A stretch of DNA of 34,082 nt from MGML01 sp034416335 (GCA_034416335.1 DAOULV010000006.1:1-34082), one strand, 5' to 3'; positions 1 to 7,764 are shown, counted from the stretch's first letter. The notes: a model not told the origin generated them from the sequence alone. Translations and numbers: made by a program.

Positions 1-905
1 TGAGTATACCGTCGACTCATTGTCAGGTCTTCATGTCTTAAGAACAACTGGAGTAGAAATGAATCCCTTGCTCCGCGCAGGTATTGTAAAGCACTTGTAT
101 GCCGAAGACGGTGTACACCTCCAGGGCTATTCACTCCTGCCCTTTGTTTTAGCCGTGTAAACCATGAGCCAAGTCCATCCCTGGTAAATTGCGTTCCTTC
201 TTCTGTAATCCAGAGAGCGTCACATTTTTCGCGTTTCTTCCTCTCCAACAGATATAGCCAGATAGCCTTCGCAGTCTTGGCTGAAAACGGACACATTCCT
301 ATTTTACTCCTTTTACCAAGTACTCGTACGAGTTTTTGTTCAAGATCAAGGTCTGTAAGTTTTAAGTTCACCAGCTCGCTTAATCGTAATCCGGAGTCCA
401 GAAACAATAGAATCATCGCTTTGTTACGTAAGCCAGCGAAACTAGCCCCGTTTTTAATATCGAGTTCACAGATAGAGAGAAATCTCTTGAGTTCATCGAT
501 GTTATAGGGCTGAATCTGTGGGGGTGGCGGAGCTTTGAAGTGGATGTCCCTAACCGGGTTTTCTTGCAGGAGTCCTTCCTGAATACCCCAGTTGAACAAT
601 CGCTTCATTGCTTTGTAGTAAGGCCAAGCCATCGATGGTTTTGATTTGACGATTCGGTGAGAGCCTTTACCTGGACTGTATTCATAAGTTCTCGAGCCAA
701 TCCAGGAAAGGAATTGTCTGAAGTATCTGGCATCCAACTGGCTAATACTGGTAGGCCAACCTTGATCTCTTGAGAAATCTATGAGATGACGTAGGAGTTT
801 GGAATAATAACCATGTGTGCGGGGAGCGCGTCCTTCAGCTTGGAGGGAAAACAGGAATCCTTCTACTAAATCGTGTAGACCAATACCTTTATCACTATGT
901 TTCAC
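1..905 (-). CDS. Tyrosine recombinase / phage-type integrase (3' end cut by window edge)
   Basis: Site-specific recombinase that would cut and rejoin DNA through a tyrosine nucleophile. The reading frame is open from GTG at 905 to the left edge, with 301 visible residues. An N-terminal SAM-like core-binding domain (about 10-115) precedes the catalytic domain. All catalytic residues are visible: Arg174 in SGLRLSEL, Lys198 or Lys201 in GKRSK, His265-x-x-Arg268 in HRLRHT, His291 in LRHEDL, and Tyr300 in SRRYT, the last full codon but one. Only a short tail should be missing. GTG is chosen because the nearby ATG at 911 is in another frame and stops after five codons; an in-frame stop lies 18 bases upstream of the GTG. 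The gene starts about 110 bases from the 3' end of tRNA-Lys on the same strand, the usual position of an integrase at the tRNA-side edge of an integrated element. It appears intact. Confidence 0.88.
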   Translation of the reverse strand, partial: MKHSDKGIGLHDLVEGFLFSLQAEGRAPRTHGYYSKLLRHLIDFSRDQGWPTSISQLDARYFRQFLSWIGSRTYEYSPGKGSHRIVKSKPSMAWPYYKAMKRLFNWGIQEGLLQENPVRDIHFKAPPPPQIQPYNIDELKRFLSICELDIKNGASFAGLRNKAMILLFLDSGLRLSELVNLKLTDLDLEQKLVRVLGKRSKIGMCPFSAKTAKAIWLYLLERKKREKCDALWITEEGTQFTRDGLGSWFTRLKQRAGVNSPGGVHRLRHTSALQYLRGARDSFLLQLFLRHEDLTMSRRYT

Positions 906-940
906 CTTGCATTGCGGTCGGTCCTAATTTTATATTTTCA

Positions 941-1014
941 ACCGAGTCAGTCGGTCGCTGTTAGCCTCATCCTAGCTTTGAGGTTTCGACCTAGTCAGTC
1001 GGTTGCTTAGCCTC
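941..1014. repeat. Pair of imperfect direct repeats between integrase and tRNA-Lys
   Basis: Two copies of a unit of about 26-28 bases lie at 941-968 and 989-1014. Both contain AGTCAGTCGGT followed by a TTAGCCTC end; the first carries two extra bases. They sit between the integrase start and the tRNA 3' end, where arm-type or core-type recombinase sites are often found. The binding role is inferred. Confidence 0.55.
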
Positions 1015-1016
1015 GA

Positions 1017-1092
1017 TGGTGAGCCGCGGAGGACTCGAACCTCCAACCGGCTGATTAAGAGTCAGCTGCTCTGCCAGTTGAGCTAGCGGCCC
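1017..1092 (-). tRNA. tRNA-Lys (anticodon CTT)
   Basis: A complete 76-base cloverleaf reads on the minus strand. The acceptor arm GGGCCGC pairs with GCGGCTC (one G-T pair). The anticodon stem-loop has loop CTCTTAA with anticodon CTT, and the T arm is GGAGG-TTCGAGT-CCTCC. The discriminator is A and CCA is encoded in the DNA (1017-1019). Its 3' end faces the integrase gene and is the likely attachment site of an element extending left. Confidence 0.96.
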
Positions 1093-1214
1093 GCGTACAA
1101 TCCTCAGTTTAGCAAACCTGTGCCCTCTCACGCAATCTTTTTAGACATAGCTTATTACTCAATCCTGGTTATTGTTACCCTTAGAAGTATGAACTTTTTG
1201 TATCAATGTGATGG

Positions 1215-1259
1215 ATTCCCGCCTTCGCGGGAATGACATAAAAGGGCGCGGGAATGACA
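1215..1259. repeat. REP-like hairpin repeat
   Basis: A perfect 8-bp inverted repeat, ATTCCCGC and GCGGGAAT with a CTTC loop, lies at 1215-1234, followed by a second half-copy, GCGGGAATGACA, at 1247-1258. GAATGACA and CGCAATGACA tails recur in other intergenic repeats of this window. It is probably an extragenic palindromic repeat; it could also end transcription of the thymidylate synthase operon. Confidence 0.6.
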
Positions 1260-1270
1260 AAGAGGGGGAG

Positions 1271-1326
1271 TGATTATACGAAGACACGAAAAGATAAATG
1301 ACTATACGAGGGCACGAGACGATAAA
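1271..1326. repeat. Tandem duplication of a 28-base unit
   Basis: Two adjacent units, 1271-1298 and 1299-1326, match at 23 of 28 positions when aligned by eye. Both begin TGAYTATACGA and end GATAAA. The pair lies just past the stop of the thymidylate synthase gene. No function can be read from it. Confidence 0.6.
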
Positions 1327-1370
1327 GGACAGGATGTAATACAGAATTTATGGCAGGATGAGGGGAAAAT

Positions 1371-2018
1371 CTAACTCTGGTGAAGTACGGCTTTCGCAAC
1401 CTCCCAGGAATAATCGTAGAGATGTAGCCCTTTACTGGCGGCAATTATTTCTCCGTCTTCCACACCTATTTCACTTGCCATATATTCCTTGAGAATCTGG
1501 ATTCCACCCAGATTGGCGGGTAAACCTCCCCAGAGGTCCCACGATCTGAAGTAGACGAAAAAATGCAGTTTACCGTCGCGGATTTTCGTATCGATTCCCC
1601 GGAGGCACTGGGGGTCTTCGAGGAATATCGACGCACTGCTGCCGACAGCCATATAACCCTGGTTGGTGTTGTGACCGTCTTCCTTGTACATTTTAATTAC
1701 TTCCGGAATCTGTTTCTCCAGGTCTTCACCATAGGTATACTGCTCATTTTCTTCCCTGTGACCTGTCATCAGATACGGCAGATATCCGTCTATGTATTCC
1801 TGAGTAACCGGGGCGGGCACGCCGGGCGGTACATCCGGAATCAGCGGCCGGGTACCGGGATATTCGATTCTAATCACCACGTAATCGAATTCTTTTCTCT
1901 TCATCCCTTTATAACTGCCGCGTTCAATTTTGTAGTCGGTACCCTCCGTCTGAATACGGTATAGTGCCTGGAACCACGCTTCCGACAGTGTTTTAGCTTC
2001 AATAACGGTAATATTCAC
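1371..2018 (-). CDS. thyA: Thymidylate synthase, archaeal-type ThyA family
   Basis: Likely makes dTMP from dUMP using a methylene-folate-type cofactor. The 215 residues are shorter than bacterial ThyA (about 264) and resemble the archaeal form. Visible signatures are the catalytic cysteine Cys138 in DPQCLRGID, the nucleotide-phosphate loop and family signature FRSWDLWGGLPANLGG (157-172), and His199-x-Tyr201 in GLHLYDYSW. Asn169 sits where the base-reading asparagine of ThyA lies, which fits dUMP; dCMP hydroxymethylases carry Asp there. The start is GTG at 2018, with AGGTGG six bases upstream. It is the last gene of a three-gene minus-strand group, 17 bases after the gene before it. The family assignment rests on motifs recalled, not on a search. 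A pterin-dependent paralogue with another nucleotide substrate is the main alternative. Confidence 0.8.
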   Translation of the reverse strand: MNITVIEAKTLSEAWFQALYRIQTEGTDYKIERGSYKGMKRKEFDYVVIRIEYPGTRPLIPDVPPGVPAPVTQEYIDGYLPYLMTGHREENEQYTYGEDLEKQIPEVIKMYKEDGHNTNQGYMAVGSSASIFLEDPQCLRGIDTKIRDGKLHFFVYFRSWDLWGGLPANLGGIQILKEYMASEIGVEDGEIIAASKGLHLYDYSWEVAKAVLHQS

Positions 2019-2035
2019 CTTAATCCACCTGTCAC

Positions 2036-2734
2036 TTATTTTCTGAAGAGACTGAGGAACCTGTCCTCATATTCTTCGAAGAGTCCCCAGCGTTCCAGTT
2101 CTTCCCTTAGTTCACCCGGTTCCCGTTCTCCGTTGGTTACCTGTTCAAACAACTCGTTGATTTTTTCTCTGGCGCCTGCCGGAGTCCCGCGGGAGTCCAT
2201 TTCCAGCAGCCCCCGGGTTTCCAGCTGCCTGTAATTATGCGGTGCCGAGGTACGGGTAATTTCAAATATAAATTTCATCAGGGAGACATCCCAGAGAGTA
2301 TCCTCTCCCTTAATTATTGCCGCCAGTTTGTTGTCCCGCTGGTCTATCTCCTCATTCAGTTTATCGACTACCGAACGCAGGCTATCTGAGACTATATTAA
2401 GTTCCTTGGGTTCATTTCTATAAGAATAGACCAGACCGTGGATGCTTCGTTCGCCGAATTCCTCTATCAGCGCCTGGAAATACCTCCTGGCTTCAGGGCT
2501 GAATCCTTCAAGGTTGGATAAATAATACGGCGTGACTATCTTCGGCCTTTCCGCGATTACCCTGCCCTCTCTGATTACTGTTTCGGAAACGCTGTTCATT
2601 ATCTCCGAGTAGGCAGGCTCGGTAATGAGATAGTAGTAGATATTGGTGGTACCGAAAGTATACAGGTTCTGTTTGGGAGCCCTGATTATCTCGGTATTCT
2701 TTACCGCCTGTTCGATTCTCTTATCTAAATCCAT
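2036..2734 (-). CDS. Conserved protein of unknown function
   Basis: A 232-residue soluble protein with no signal peptide or membrane segment. I recognise it only as resembling proteins seen in Dehalococcoidia and other anaerobes, without known role. Visible features are an aromatic stretch TNIYYYLITEPAY near residues 30-42, a charged middle part, an IIKGEDTLWDVSLMKFIFE block (about 140-158) and an acidic, helical C-terminal tail. The ATG at 2734 has only a weak ribosome site (AGTGAAGA). It lies between a second unknown gene (29 bases upstream) and thymidylate synthase (17 bases downstream), so the three are probably co-transcribed. The link to thymidylate synthesis is contextual only. Confidence 0.72.
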   Translation of the reverse strand: MDLDKRIEQAVKNTEIIRAPKQNLYTFGTTNIYYYLITEPAYSEIMNSVSETVIREGRVIAERPKIVTPYYLSNLEGFSPEARRYFQALIEEFGERSIHGLVYSYRNEPKELNIVSDSLRSVVDKLNEEIDQRDNKLAAIIKGEDTLWDVSLMKFIFEITRTSAPHNYRQLETRGLLEMDSRGTPAGAREKINELFEQVTNGEREPGELREELERWGLFEEYEDRFLSLFRK

Positions 2735-2763
2735 TCTTCACTCAATTACGCTGTTATTTTAAT

Positions 2764-3354
2764 TTACGGTATCTCTATCAGTTCGCCGATGTATTCATTC
2801 AGGTGACTGAGATACTGGCTGTCTATTTGCTGTTGAATCTTGCGCCACTCCTGCTGGAACTGAGGATGTTTCTCTACATCGATTCTGGCACCCATCATGG
2901 GGCTCATCTGCTGCTGTAAAGCCTGCTGTATTTTTTCTCCCAGGTCCGCTTTCAGCGATTCATACGCCTGCTTCTTCTGCTGTTCTCCCTGCTCCGCGTA
3001 ATGGTTGAATATATACCTTATCTTGCTGAAAACATTCTCAATGGCTACCTTGTCCGTCTTGATTAATTTCAGGCCGTCCATTACTTTTTTGTTATTCTGC
3101 TTGACGTAATCGTTTATCGGCAGGCTGATGTTTCTGGCCAGTATCCCGGCAGCGCCGTAAATGATATACTTCTTTACTTCCTCTTCATAATTATTCAGTT
3201 CGGCAATCAGGTTAACTTTTTCCTTGAGATAGCGTCCGGCAAGTTTTTCTCCTTCCGGAACGTACTTCCACTGGAGTTTTTCTTCTTCAGTGGCTTCATC
3301 CATCTGGTTGACCTTTTCCATTGCAATCTCTAGCGCACTTTTAATTTCACCCAT
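2764..3354 (-). CDS. Conserved helical protein of unknown function (DUF6657-like)
   Basis: A 196-residue, highly charged and almost entirely helical protein without signal peptide or membrane segment. The N-terminus MGEIKSALEIAMEKV and the block LQWKYVPEGEKLAGRYL (about 27-43) match what I recall of a small conserved family (DUF6657), but I could not check this. The C-terminal half is Gln-rich (QQALQQQMSP, QEWRKIQQQID) and likely coiled-coil. It is the first gene of the minus-strand group with the next unknown gene and thymidylate synthase. The ATG at 3354 follows AAGGTTACT. No function is proposed. Confidence 0.7.
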   Translation of the reverse strand: MGEIKSALEIAMEKVNQMDEATEEEKLQWKYVPEGEKLAGRYLKEKVNLIAELNNYEEEVKKYIIYGAAGILARNISLPINDYVKQNNKKVMDGLKLIKTDKVAIENVFSKIRYIFNHYAEQGEQQKKQAYESLKADLGEKIQQALQQQMSPMMGARIDVEKHPQFQQEWRKIQQQIDSQYLSHLNEYIGELIEIP

Positions 3355-3436
3355 AGTAACCTTACCTTAACGACATTCTGCTGGTATATATAATTATACA
3401 ATATGACTCAAAAAGCTTAAAAGAAGGTATTATTCG

Positions 3437-3667
3437 GTTTTGGTTGTTATTGTACTCGCCCCCTGTATCCCCCTCTCACGCAGTACCCTGATTAAGCAGT
3501 AAAGATTAGTTTGCGTGAAAGGGGGAAAGTATTTTTGAGAGGGGGTGAAGCCCCCTCTCATTTTAACTCCCCTCTCCAGCCGTAAAAGACTAACAACAAT
3601 TATCAGTGGTTTTGGCTGGAGGGGGGGTGAGGTAAATACCGCCAACCAAATGTAAACAGTACCTAAA
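3437..3667. repeat. Hairpin-rich intergenic repeat element (copy A)
   Basis: This fills most of the 391-base gap 3355-3745, where I see no gene. It holds three nested or adjacent inverted repeats: 3469-3482 with 3512-3525 (13 of 14 pairs), 3537-3545 with 3551-3559 (9 perfect pairs), and 3573-3581 with 3613-3622 (at least 8 pairs). Its left end (TTTGGTTGTTATTGTACTCG, from about 3439) and right end (AACCAAATGTAAACAGTACC, 3645-3664) both have close relatives at the two ends of the element before msrP. An 81-codon open frame inside it is low-complexity and is not called. Confidence 0.65.
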
Positions 3668-3745
3668 AGAAGCATATGCGGCTGAGCAGTAACAGCGGCG
3701 ACCTGAATAATTATTGATTCGCGTTCGTATAGCGTACGATAATAC

Positions 3746-4357
3746 TCATTTCAGCCAGCTGAAATGAAGTTTTGTATAGTTCCTGATGAACGGCAGGCGG
3801 ACGAACAACAATACCAGTAACACCACTCCGTATATTATCGGCAGGGAGATGTCTATTTTCGTCTGCCATATATAATGTACCACCGCAATGATTCCGGCGG
3901 GATAAACCAGCCAGTGCAGTTTGTTCCAGTTTCGCCCAAGTTTCCGTCTGAAAAATTTGAACGACGTTACGGCAAGCGGCAGGAGAAAAATAAAGGATAT
4001 AAAACCGGCTATTGCGTATCTTTTTTCAAATAAATCCTCGCGGAGTATGGTGAAGTTGAAACCGTAGTCTATTCCGATGAAATTAACAAAATGAAAAAGC
4101 GCGTAGATGAATGCGTATACACCCAGCGGGCGGCGTAATCTTAAGACCGGCTTGAAGCCGGAAAGGATATACACGGGAGTGCAGGCTAGAGATAAAAGCA
4201 GAAGATTTATCGCAGTTCTGCCGGTACGCAACTGTATTTCCCGAATCGGGTTGGCTGTCAGGTTCCCCTGAAAATAATCTATTATGAGAAAAACCAGCGG
4301 CAACAGCAGGACGGCGTTTAAGACAATTTGTACCGATATTCTCTTCAGGTTATTCAT
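3746..4357 (-). CDS. msrQ: MsrQ, heme-binding membrane subunit of methionine sulfoxide reductase
   Basis: Integral membrane b-type cytochrome that passes electrons from the quinone pool (or flavin) to MsrP. The 203 residues carry about six hydrophobic segments (roughly 10-27, 47-65, 78-95, 112-130, 148-164, 172-190). Heme-ligand histidines are visible in the third and fifth segments (ALFHFVNF and HWLVYPAGIIAVVHYIW). The RTGRTAINLLLLSLACTP block (about 44-61) and RRPLGVYAF are typical of the YedZ/MsrQ family. Its ATG shares one base with the TAA stop of msrP, so the two genes are translationally coupled. Length and order are as in other bacteria. Confidence 0.93.
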   Translation of the reverse strand: MNNLKRISVQIVLNAVLLLPLVFLIIDYFQGNLTANPIREIQLRTGRTAINLLLLSLACTPVYILSGFKPVLRLRRPLGVYAFIYALFHFVNFIGIDYGFNFTILREDLFEKRYAIAGFISFIFLLPLAVTSFKFFRRKLGRNWNKLHWLVYPAGIIAVVHYIWQTKIDISLPIIYGVVLLVLLFVRLPFIRNYTKLHFSWLK

Positions 4358-5361
4358 TAAAAGAATTTCTTCAGGTCCATTCCTTCATATAGTGATGAGA
4401 CCTCTTCATAACCATTGAACATCAGAGTAGGTATTCGCTGGAATTGGCCGATGCGGCGTTCGGTGGATTGAGACCAGCGGGGATGATTAACATTGGGATT
4501 TACGTTAGCATAAAAGCCGTATTCGTGCGGGGAAAGGGTTGACCAGAAGGTTGAAGGCATTTCAGCAACGAGGTCGATGTGCGTAATGGATTTTGCACTC
4601 TTGAAGCCATATTTCCAGGGAACGACGAGACGTATCGGGGCTCCGTCCTGAGGCGGAAGCGGTTTTCCGTACAGCCCCGTGGCGAGTATGGTCAAATCAT
4701 GGTTAGCTTCATCCAGTCGCAGACCTTCGAAATACGGGAAGGGCAGTGATGAGTCGCCGGGCATCTCGTCAGGATCGTAATAGCTTTCAAACTTCACGAA
4801 CTTTGCTTCCGGTGTTGGCTTAACATCAGCCAGCAGCTTATTCAGAGGAAATCCGAGCCATGGTATTACCATCGACCAGGCTTCGACGCAGCGCATTCGG
4901 TAGATACGCTCCTCTGGTGGATATTTACTTAACAGTTCCTCTACGCTGAAGCTGCCCGGATTTTCTACCAGTCCGCCGACGGTGACCGTCCAGGGAGAAG
5001 TCGTAAAGTCTTTAGCAATAACGGCAACGCCTTCCTTACTGTAAGAAAATTCATAAAAATTGTTATAGCTGATAATGTCATTCAGGGCTGTGGGTTCTTC
5101 ATCAAGCTCCGTGGCTGTATCCGGCGGTGTAACGGGAGTTCCATTGGAACCGGTGTTGTTTAGAGTTTCCGAGGAAAATTTTATGCCCTGTGGATTACAG
5201 GCGGCGAGAAATGCGGTTGCCGCAATTACCCCCATTCCGGCAATAAACTTACGTCTTGAAAAATATATATGCTCGGGAGTGACGGTATCCGGATACGAGC
5301 GGGAAAACTTTTCCGGATGGGATAGTGGATCGAGATGAGACCTTGATTCTGACCTTGACAT
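4357..5361 (-). CDS. msrP: MsrP, molybdopterin catalytic subunit of methionine sulfoxide reductase
   Basis: Reduces methionine sulfoxide in exported proteins, using electrons from MsrQ. Numbered from ATG 5361 (334 residues): a twin-arginine signal SRRKF (35-39), a hydrophobic stretch and LAAC (Cys55), then the sulfite-oxidase-fold domain. RMRCVEAWSMVIPWLGFPL holds the molybdenum-ligand cysteine, Cys158. PPQDGAPIRLVVPWKYGFK and NPNVNHPRWSQSTERRIG are family blocks. ATG 5361 is preferred because GGAGG (5372-5368) lies six bases upstream; a GTG at 5376 in the same frame would place this site inside the gene. The 34 residues before the twin arginines are a long cytoplasmic n-region. The Cys after the Tat stretch fits a lipobox, unlike the soluble periplasmic E. 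coli protein. Confidence 0.94.
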   Translation of the reverse strand: MSRSESRSHLDPLSHPEKFSRSYPDTVTPEHIYFSRRKFIAGMGVIAATAFLAACNPQGIKFSSETLNNTGSNGTPVTPPDTATELDEEPTALNDIISYNNFYEFSYSKEGVAVIAKDFTTSPWTVTVGGLVENPGSFSVEELLSKYPPEERIYRMRCVEAWSMVIPWLGFPLNKLLADVKPTPEAKFVKFESYYDPDEMPGDSSLPFPYFEGLRLDEANHDLTILATGLYGKPLPPQDGAPIRLVVPWKYGFKSAKSITHIDLVAEMPSTFWSTLSPHEYGFYANVNPNVNHPRWSQSTERRIGQFQRIPTLMFNGYEEVSSLYEGMDLKKFF

Positions 5362-5394
5362 ACCCAACCTCCACACAAAAACACTTCTATTTAA

Positions 5395-5424
5395 ATTATC
5401 AGATATGTATACGAATTAAGTCAA
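5395..5424 (-). promoter_or_regulatory. Predicted sigma70-type promoter of msrPQ
   Basis: TTGACT (5424-5419) and GATAAT (5400-5395) are separated by 18 bases, about 35-60 bases before the chosen start. This is a prediction from sequence match only. Confidence 0.5.
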
Positions 5425-5450
5425 ATAGTATAATTTACGGGCCTATTCGA

Positions 5451-5875
5451 CTTTGGTAATTATTTTACTCACCCTCTGCCTGCCGAAACTCTTGTCCGCC
5501 GAAGTTTTAACGTAGGCGGGTTGGCATAGGAGGGTCATTGCGAGGAGTCCACCGAGGCGGACGACGTACTAATCTCCAGTACCAAGTAATGCATAATTTA
5601 TCGGAAAAGCACACTTTTTGTTTCCTCTCCCTTGATGGGAGAGGATTAAGGTGAGGGTGAAAATTGGATTTGTATCACCCTCATCCTGACCTTCCCCCAT
5701 CAAGGGGGAAGGGACTAGCTTCAGACAGTTTTTATTGTTACAGCATACCAGTATTTATAGAGATTGCTTCGGTTCGCCTATTGACGGCGAATCTCGCAAT
5801 GACAAAAAGAGGTTTGGCTGTTGACGCTGAGGATTCGCAATGACAACAAGACCAACCAGATGCAAACAGTACCTG
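5451..5875. repeat. Composite hairpin-rich repeat element (copy B), includes 147-base dispersed repeat
   Basis: It occupies most of the 536-base gap 5377-5912; no gene is seen. The left end (ACTTTGGTAATTATTTTACTC) and right end (AACCAGATGCAAACAGTACC, 5853-5872) resemble the ends of copy A at 3439-3664. Inside, 5572-5718 matches 20851-20997 without gaps at 136 of 147 positions by hand alignment. That core has inverted repeats TCCTCTCCC/GGGAGAGGA, GGTGAGGGTGA/TCACCCTCATCC and CCTTCCCCC/GGGGGAAGG. The flanks contain GCAATGACA tails shared with other repeats here. Confidence 0.7.
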
Positions 5876-5912
5876 AATTATAGATAGGCTGATTAGCCGG
5901 AGGTAACAGCTA

Positions 5913-7763
5913 CTAGTCGGGCTCGGTGGCGCTGAGGGTTTCGAACATCTGGTAATAGAGCCCTTTCTTTTCCAGAAGCTCTTTGTGAGTACCCATCTCT
6001 ACTATCCGGCCTGATTCCAGTGCCAGTATCTTGTCGGCGCTGGTGACTGTGGACAGGCGGTGAGCGATGATAAGGCAGGTGCGGCCTTCGGCAAGCCGGT
6101 GGAGGGCTTCCTGCATTATCCGCTCCGTGTTGGTGTCCACGTTGGAAGTGGCCTCGTCCATGATAAGAATCGGAGGATTTGCCAGGATGGCACGGGCCAG
6201 ACAGGTAAGCTGGCGCTGGCCTGCGCTTAAATTCCCACCCCGTTCACCTACCTGGGTATCATACCCTTTGTCCATCCGTAAAATAGCTTCATGGACACCG
6301 GCGGCTTTTGCCGCGTTTATCACGTCGTCATGGGTTGCTTCCAGCCGCCCGTACCGTATGTTATCTTCGATAGTACCGGAGAAAAGGAATGCTTCCTGGG
6401 GAACGATGCCTACCTGCTTTCTCAACGATTCCTGTGTCACCTTTGAGATATCATAACCGTCGAGAATGATGCTGCCCTTATCGATTTCGTAAAGTCGGGA
6501 GACAAGATTCATCAGGCTGCTCTTTCCGGCTCCAGTGCGCCCCACGATGGCAACCGTTTCACCCGGATTGACCTCGAGATTAATGTCATGCAAAACCTCG
6601 ACACCGGGTTCATATGAGAAATCGATATGGTCGAATTTCAGGGCGCCCCTTATCGAAGGCATTTCGACTGCATCCGGGGCATCTTCGATTTCAGGCTGTA
6701 CATCCAGGAGTTCGAATATACGTGACCCGGAAGCCATGGCTCTCTGGAGCATGGTGTATTGCATCGTCAACTGCATTATCGGCTCAAAGAAACGCTGGAT
6801 GTAGAGAATGAAGGCGATAAGTACACCGACACCGAGAACGCCGCTAAGTACCTGATAGCCTCCGTAGATTATAAGTATACCGTAAGCTATGGCTGTCATT
6901 ATCTGGACGGTCGGCATCATGAATGCCTGCAGTCTTGCCGCCTGTATATTGGCATCCAGATGCTCCTTGTTGGCATTATCGAATTGAACGAGGTTGACAT
7001 CCTCGCGGGAAAGACTTTGTACAGCCCTGACTCCCGAAATACTCTCCTGGAGTTGGTCGTTTACTTCAGCAATAGCCTGGCGTACTCTGATAAAAGCCCG
7101 TCTGGCGTACCTCTGCCATATCCAGACGACTATCGCCAGTACCGGCACCACGGTAAGCGTCAGCAGGGCAAGCTTCCAGTTCATGGTGATCATGATGATA
7201 GCTATACCTACCAGAGTTAAAACACTGGTTAGCATATTGAGGATTCCGTTGGTCAATACTTCCTGGAGCTGGTTGATGTCATTCTGAACACGGGACATCA
7301 GTTTTCCAACTTTATTATGATCGAAGAATGCTAATGACAGCTCGTGCAGGTGGTCGAACATCTGGTTACGCATCGTGTACAGGACACTCTGTCCAGCGTA
7401 GGCAAGGTATCTGACCGACATAAATTCACCGGACCATTGCAATAATGCAATAACGACCAGTACAAGCGCTATTATTCCCAACCCGCCGACGTTGCCGTTC
7501 GCTATAAAATCGTCGGTGGCTACACGTATCAGGTACGGAGGGGCCAGTTGACCGATAGTGCGGACAAGCATACCCGCGGCTCCGAGTCCCATCCAGCGCT
7601 TTACAGGTCCGAGATACTTAGCCGTCCGGAGATATATTTTAGCATCGAATATGCTGCCTAGGATTTCATCTTCTTCGTCGGCGTCGATTGCTCCCCGCAA
7701 TCTTCCGGCAGAGCCGCCACCATGCCAGTGGCCGCCACCGCCACCGCCACCACCGTGAAACAT
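5913..7763 (-). CDS. ABC exporter, fused permease-ATPase, subunit with canonical catalytic Glu
   Basis: Second half of a heterodimeric type IV ABC exporter (MdlB/BmrD/TM288-like); the substrate is unknown. It has 616 residues: a cytoplasmic N-terminus with a Gly/His stretch (GGGGGGGGHWHGGG, 4-17), six membrane helices (about 58-345), then the ATPase domain. Walker A is GRTGAGKSS (408-416), the signature is LSAGQ (512-516) in place of LSGGQ, Walker B is ILIMDEA with Glu537, and the switch is His568. The altered signature would face the Walker sites of the partner encoded directly upstream. The ATG begins one base after the partner's stop, and GGAGG lies inside the partner's last codons. It belongs to the padR operon. 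Homologues export drugs, lipids or peptides. Confidence 0.93.
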   Translation of the reverse strand: MFHGGGGGGGGHWHGGGSAGRLRGAIDADEEDEILGSIFDAKIYLRTAKYLGPVKRWMGLGAAGMLVRTIGQLAPPYLIRVATDDFIANGNVGGLGIIALVLVVIALLQWSGEFMSVRYLAYAGQSVLYTMRNQMFDHLHELSLAFFDHNKVGKLMSRVQNDINQLQEVLTNGILNMLTSVLTLVGIAIIMITMNWKLALLTLTVVPVLAIVVWIWQRYARRAFIRVRQAIAEVNDQLQESISGVRAVQSLSREDVNLVQFDNANKEHLDANIQAARLQAFMMPTVQIMTAIAYGILIIYGGYQVLSGVLGVGVLIAFILYIQRFFEPIMQLTMQYTMLQRAMASGSRIFELLDVQPEIEDAPDAVEMPSIRGALKFDHIDFSYEPGVEVLHDINLEVNPGETVAIVGRTGAGKSSLMNLVSRLYEIDKGSIILDGYDISKVTQESLRKQVGIVPQEAFLFSGTIEDNIRYGRLEATHDDVINAAKAAGVHEAILRMDKGYDTQVGERGGNLSAGQRQLTCLARAILANPPILIMDEATSNVDTNTERIMQEALHRLAEGRTCLIIAHRLSTVTSADKILALESGRIVEMGTHKELLEKKGLYYQMFETLSATEPD

Positions 7764-7764
7764 A

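Noticed and set aside
277..507. Plus-strand reading frame of 76 codons
   Set aside because: It lies antisense within the intact recombinase gene and has no ribosome site.
1215..3667. CRISPR array
   Set aside because: The intergenic repeats are palindromic and irregularly spaced, without unique spacers or cas genes.
3430..3675. Minus-strand frame of 81 codons
   Set aside because: It runs through the inverted repeats of the intergenic element and has low-complexity, non-protein-like composition.
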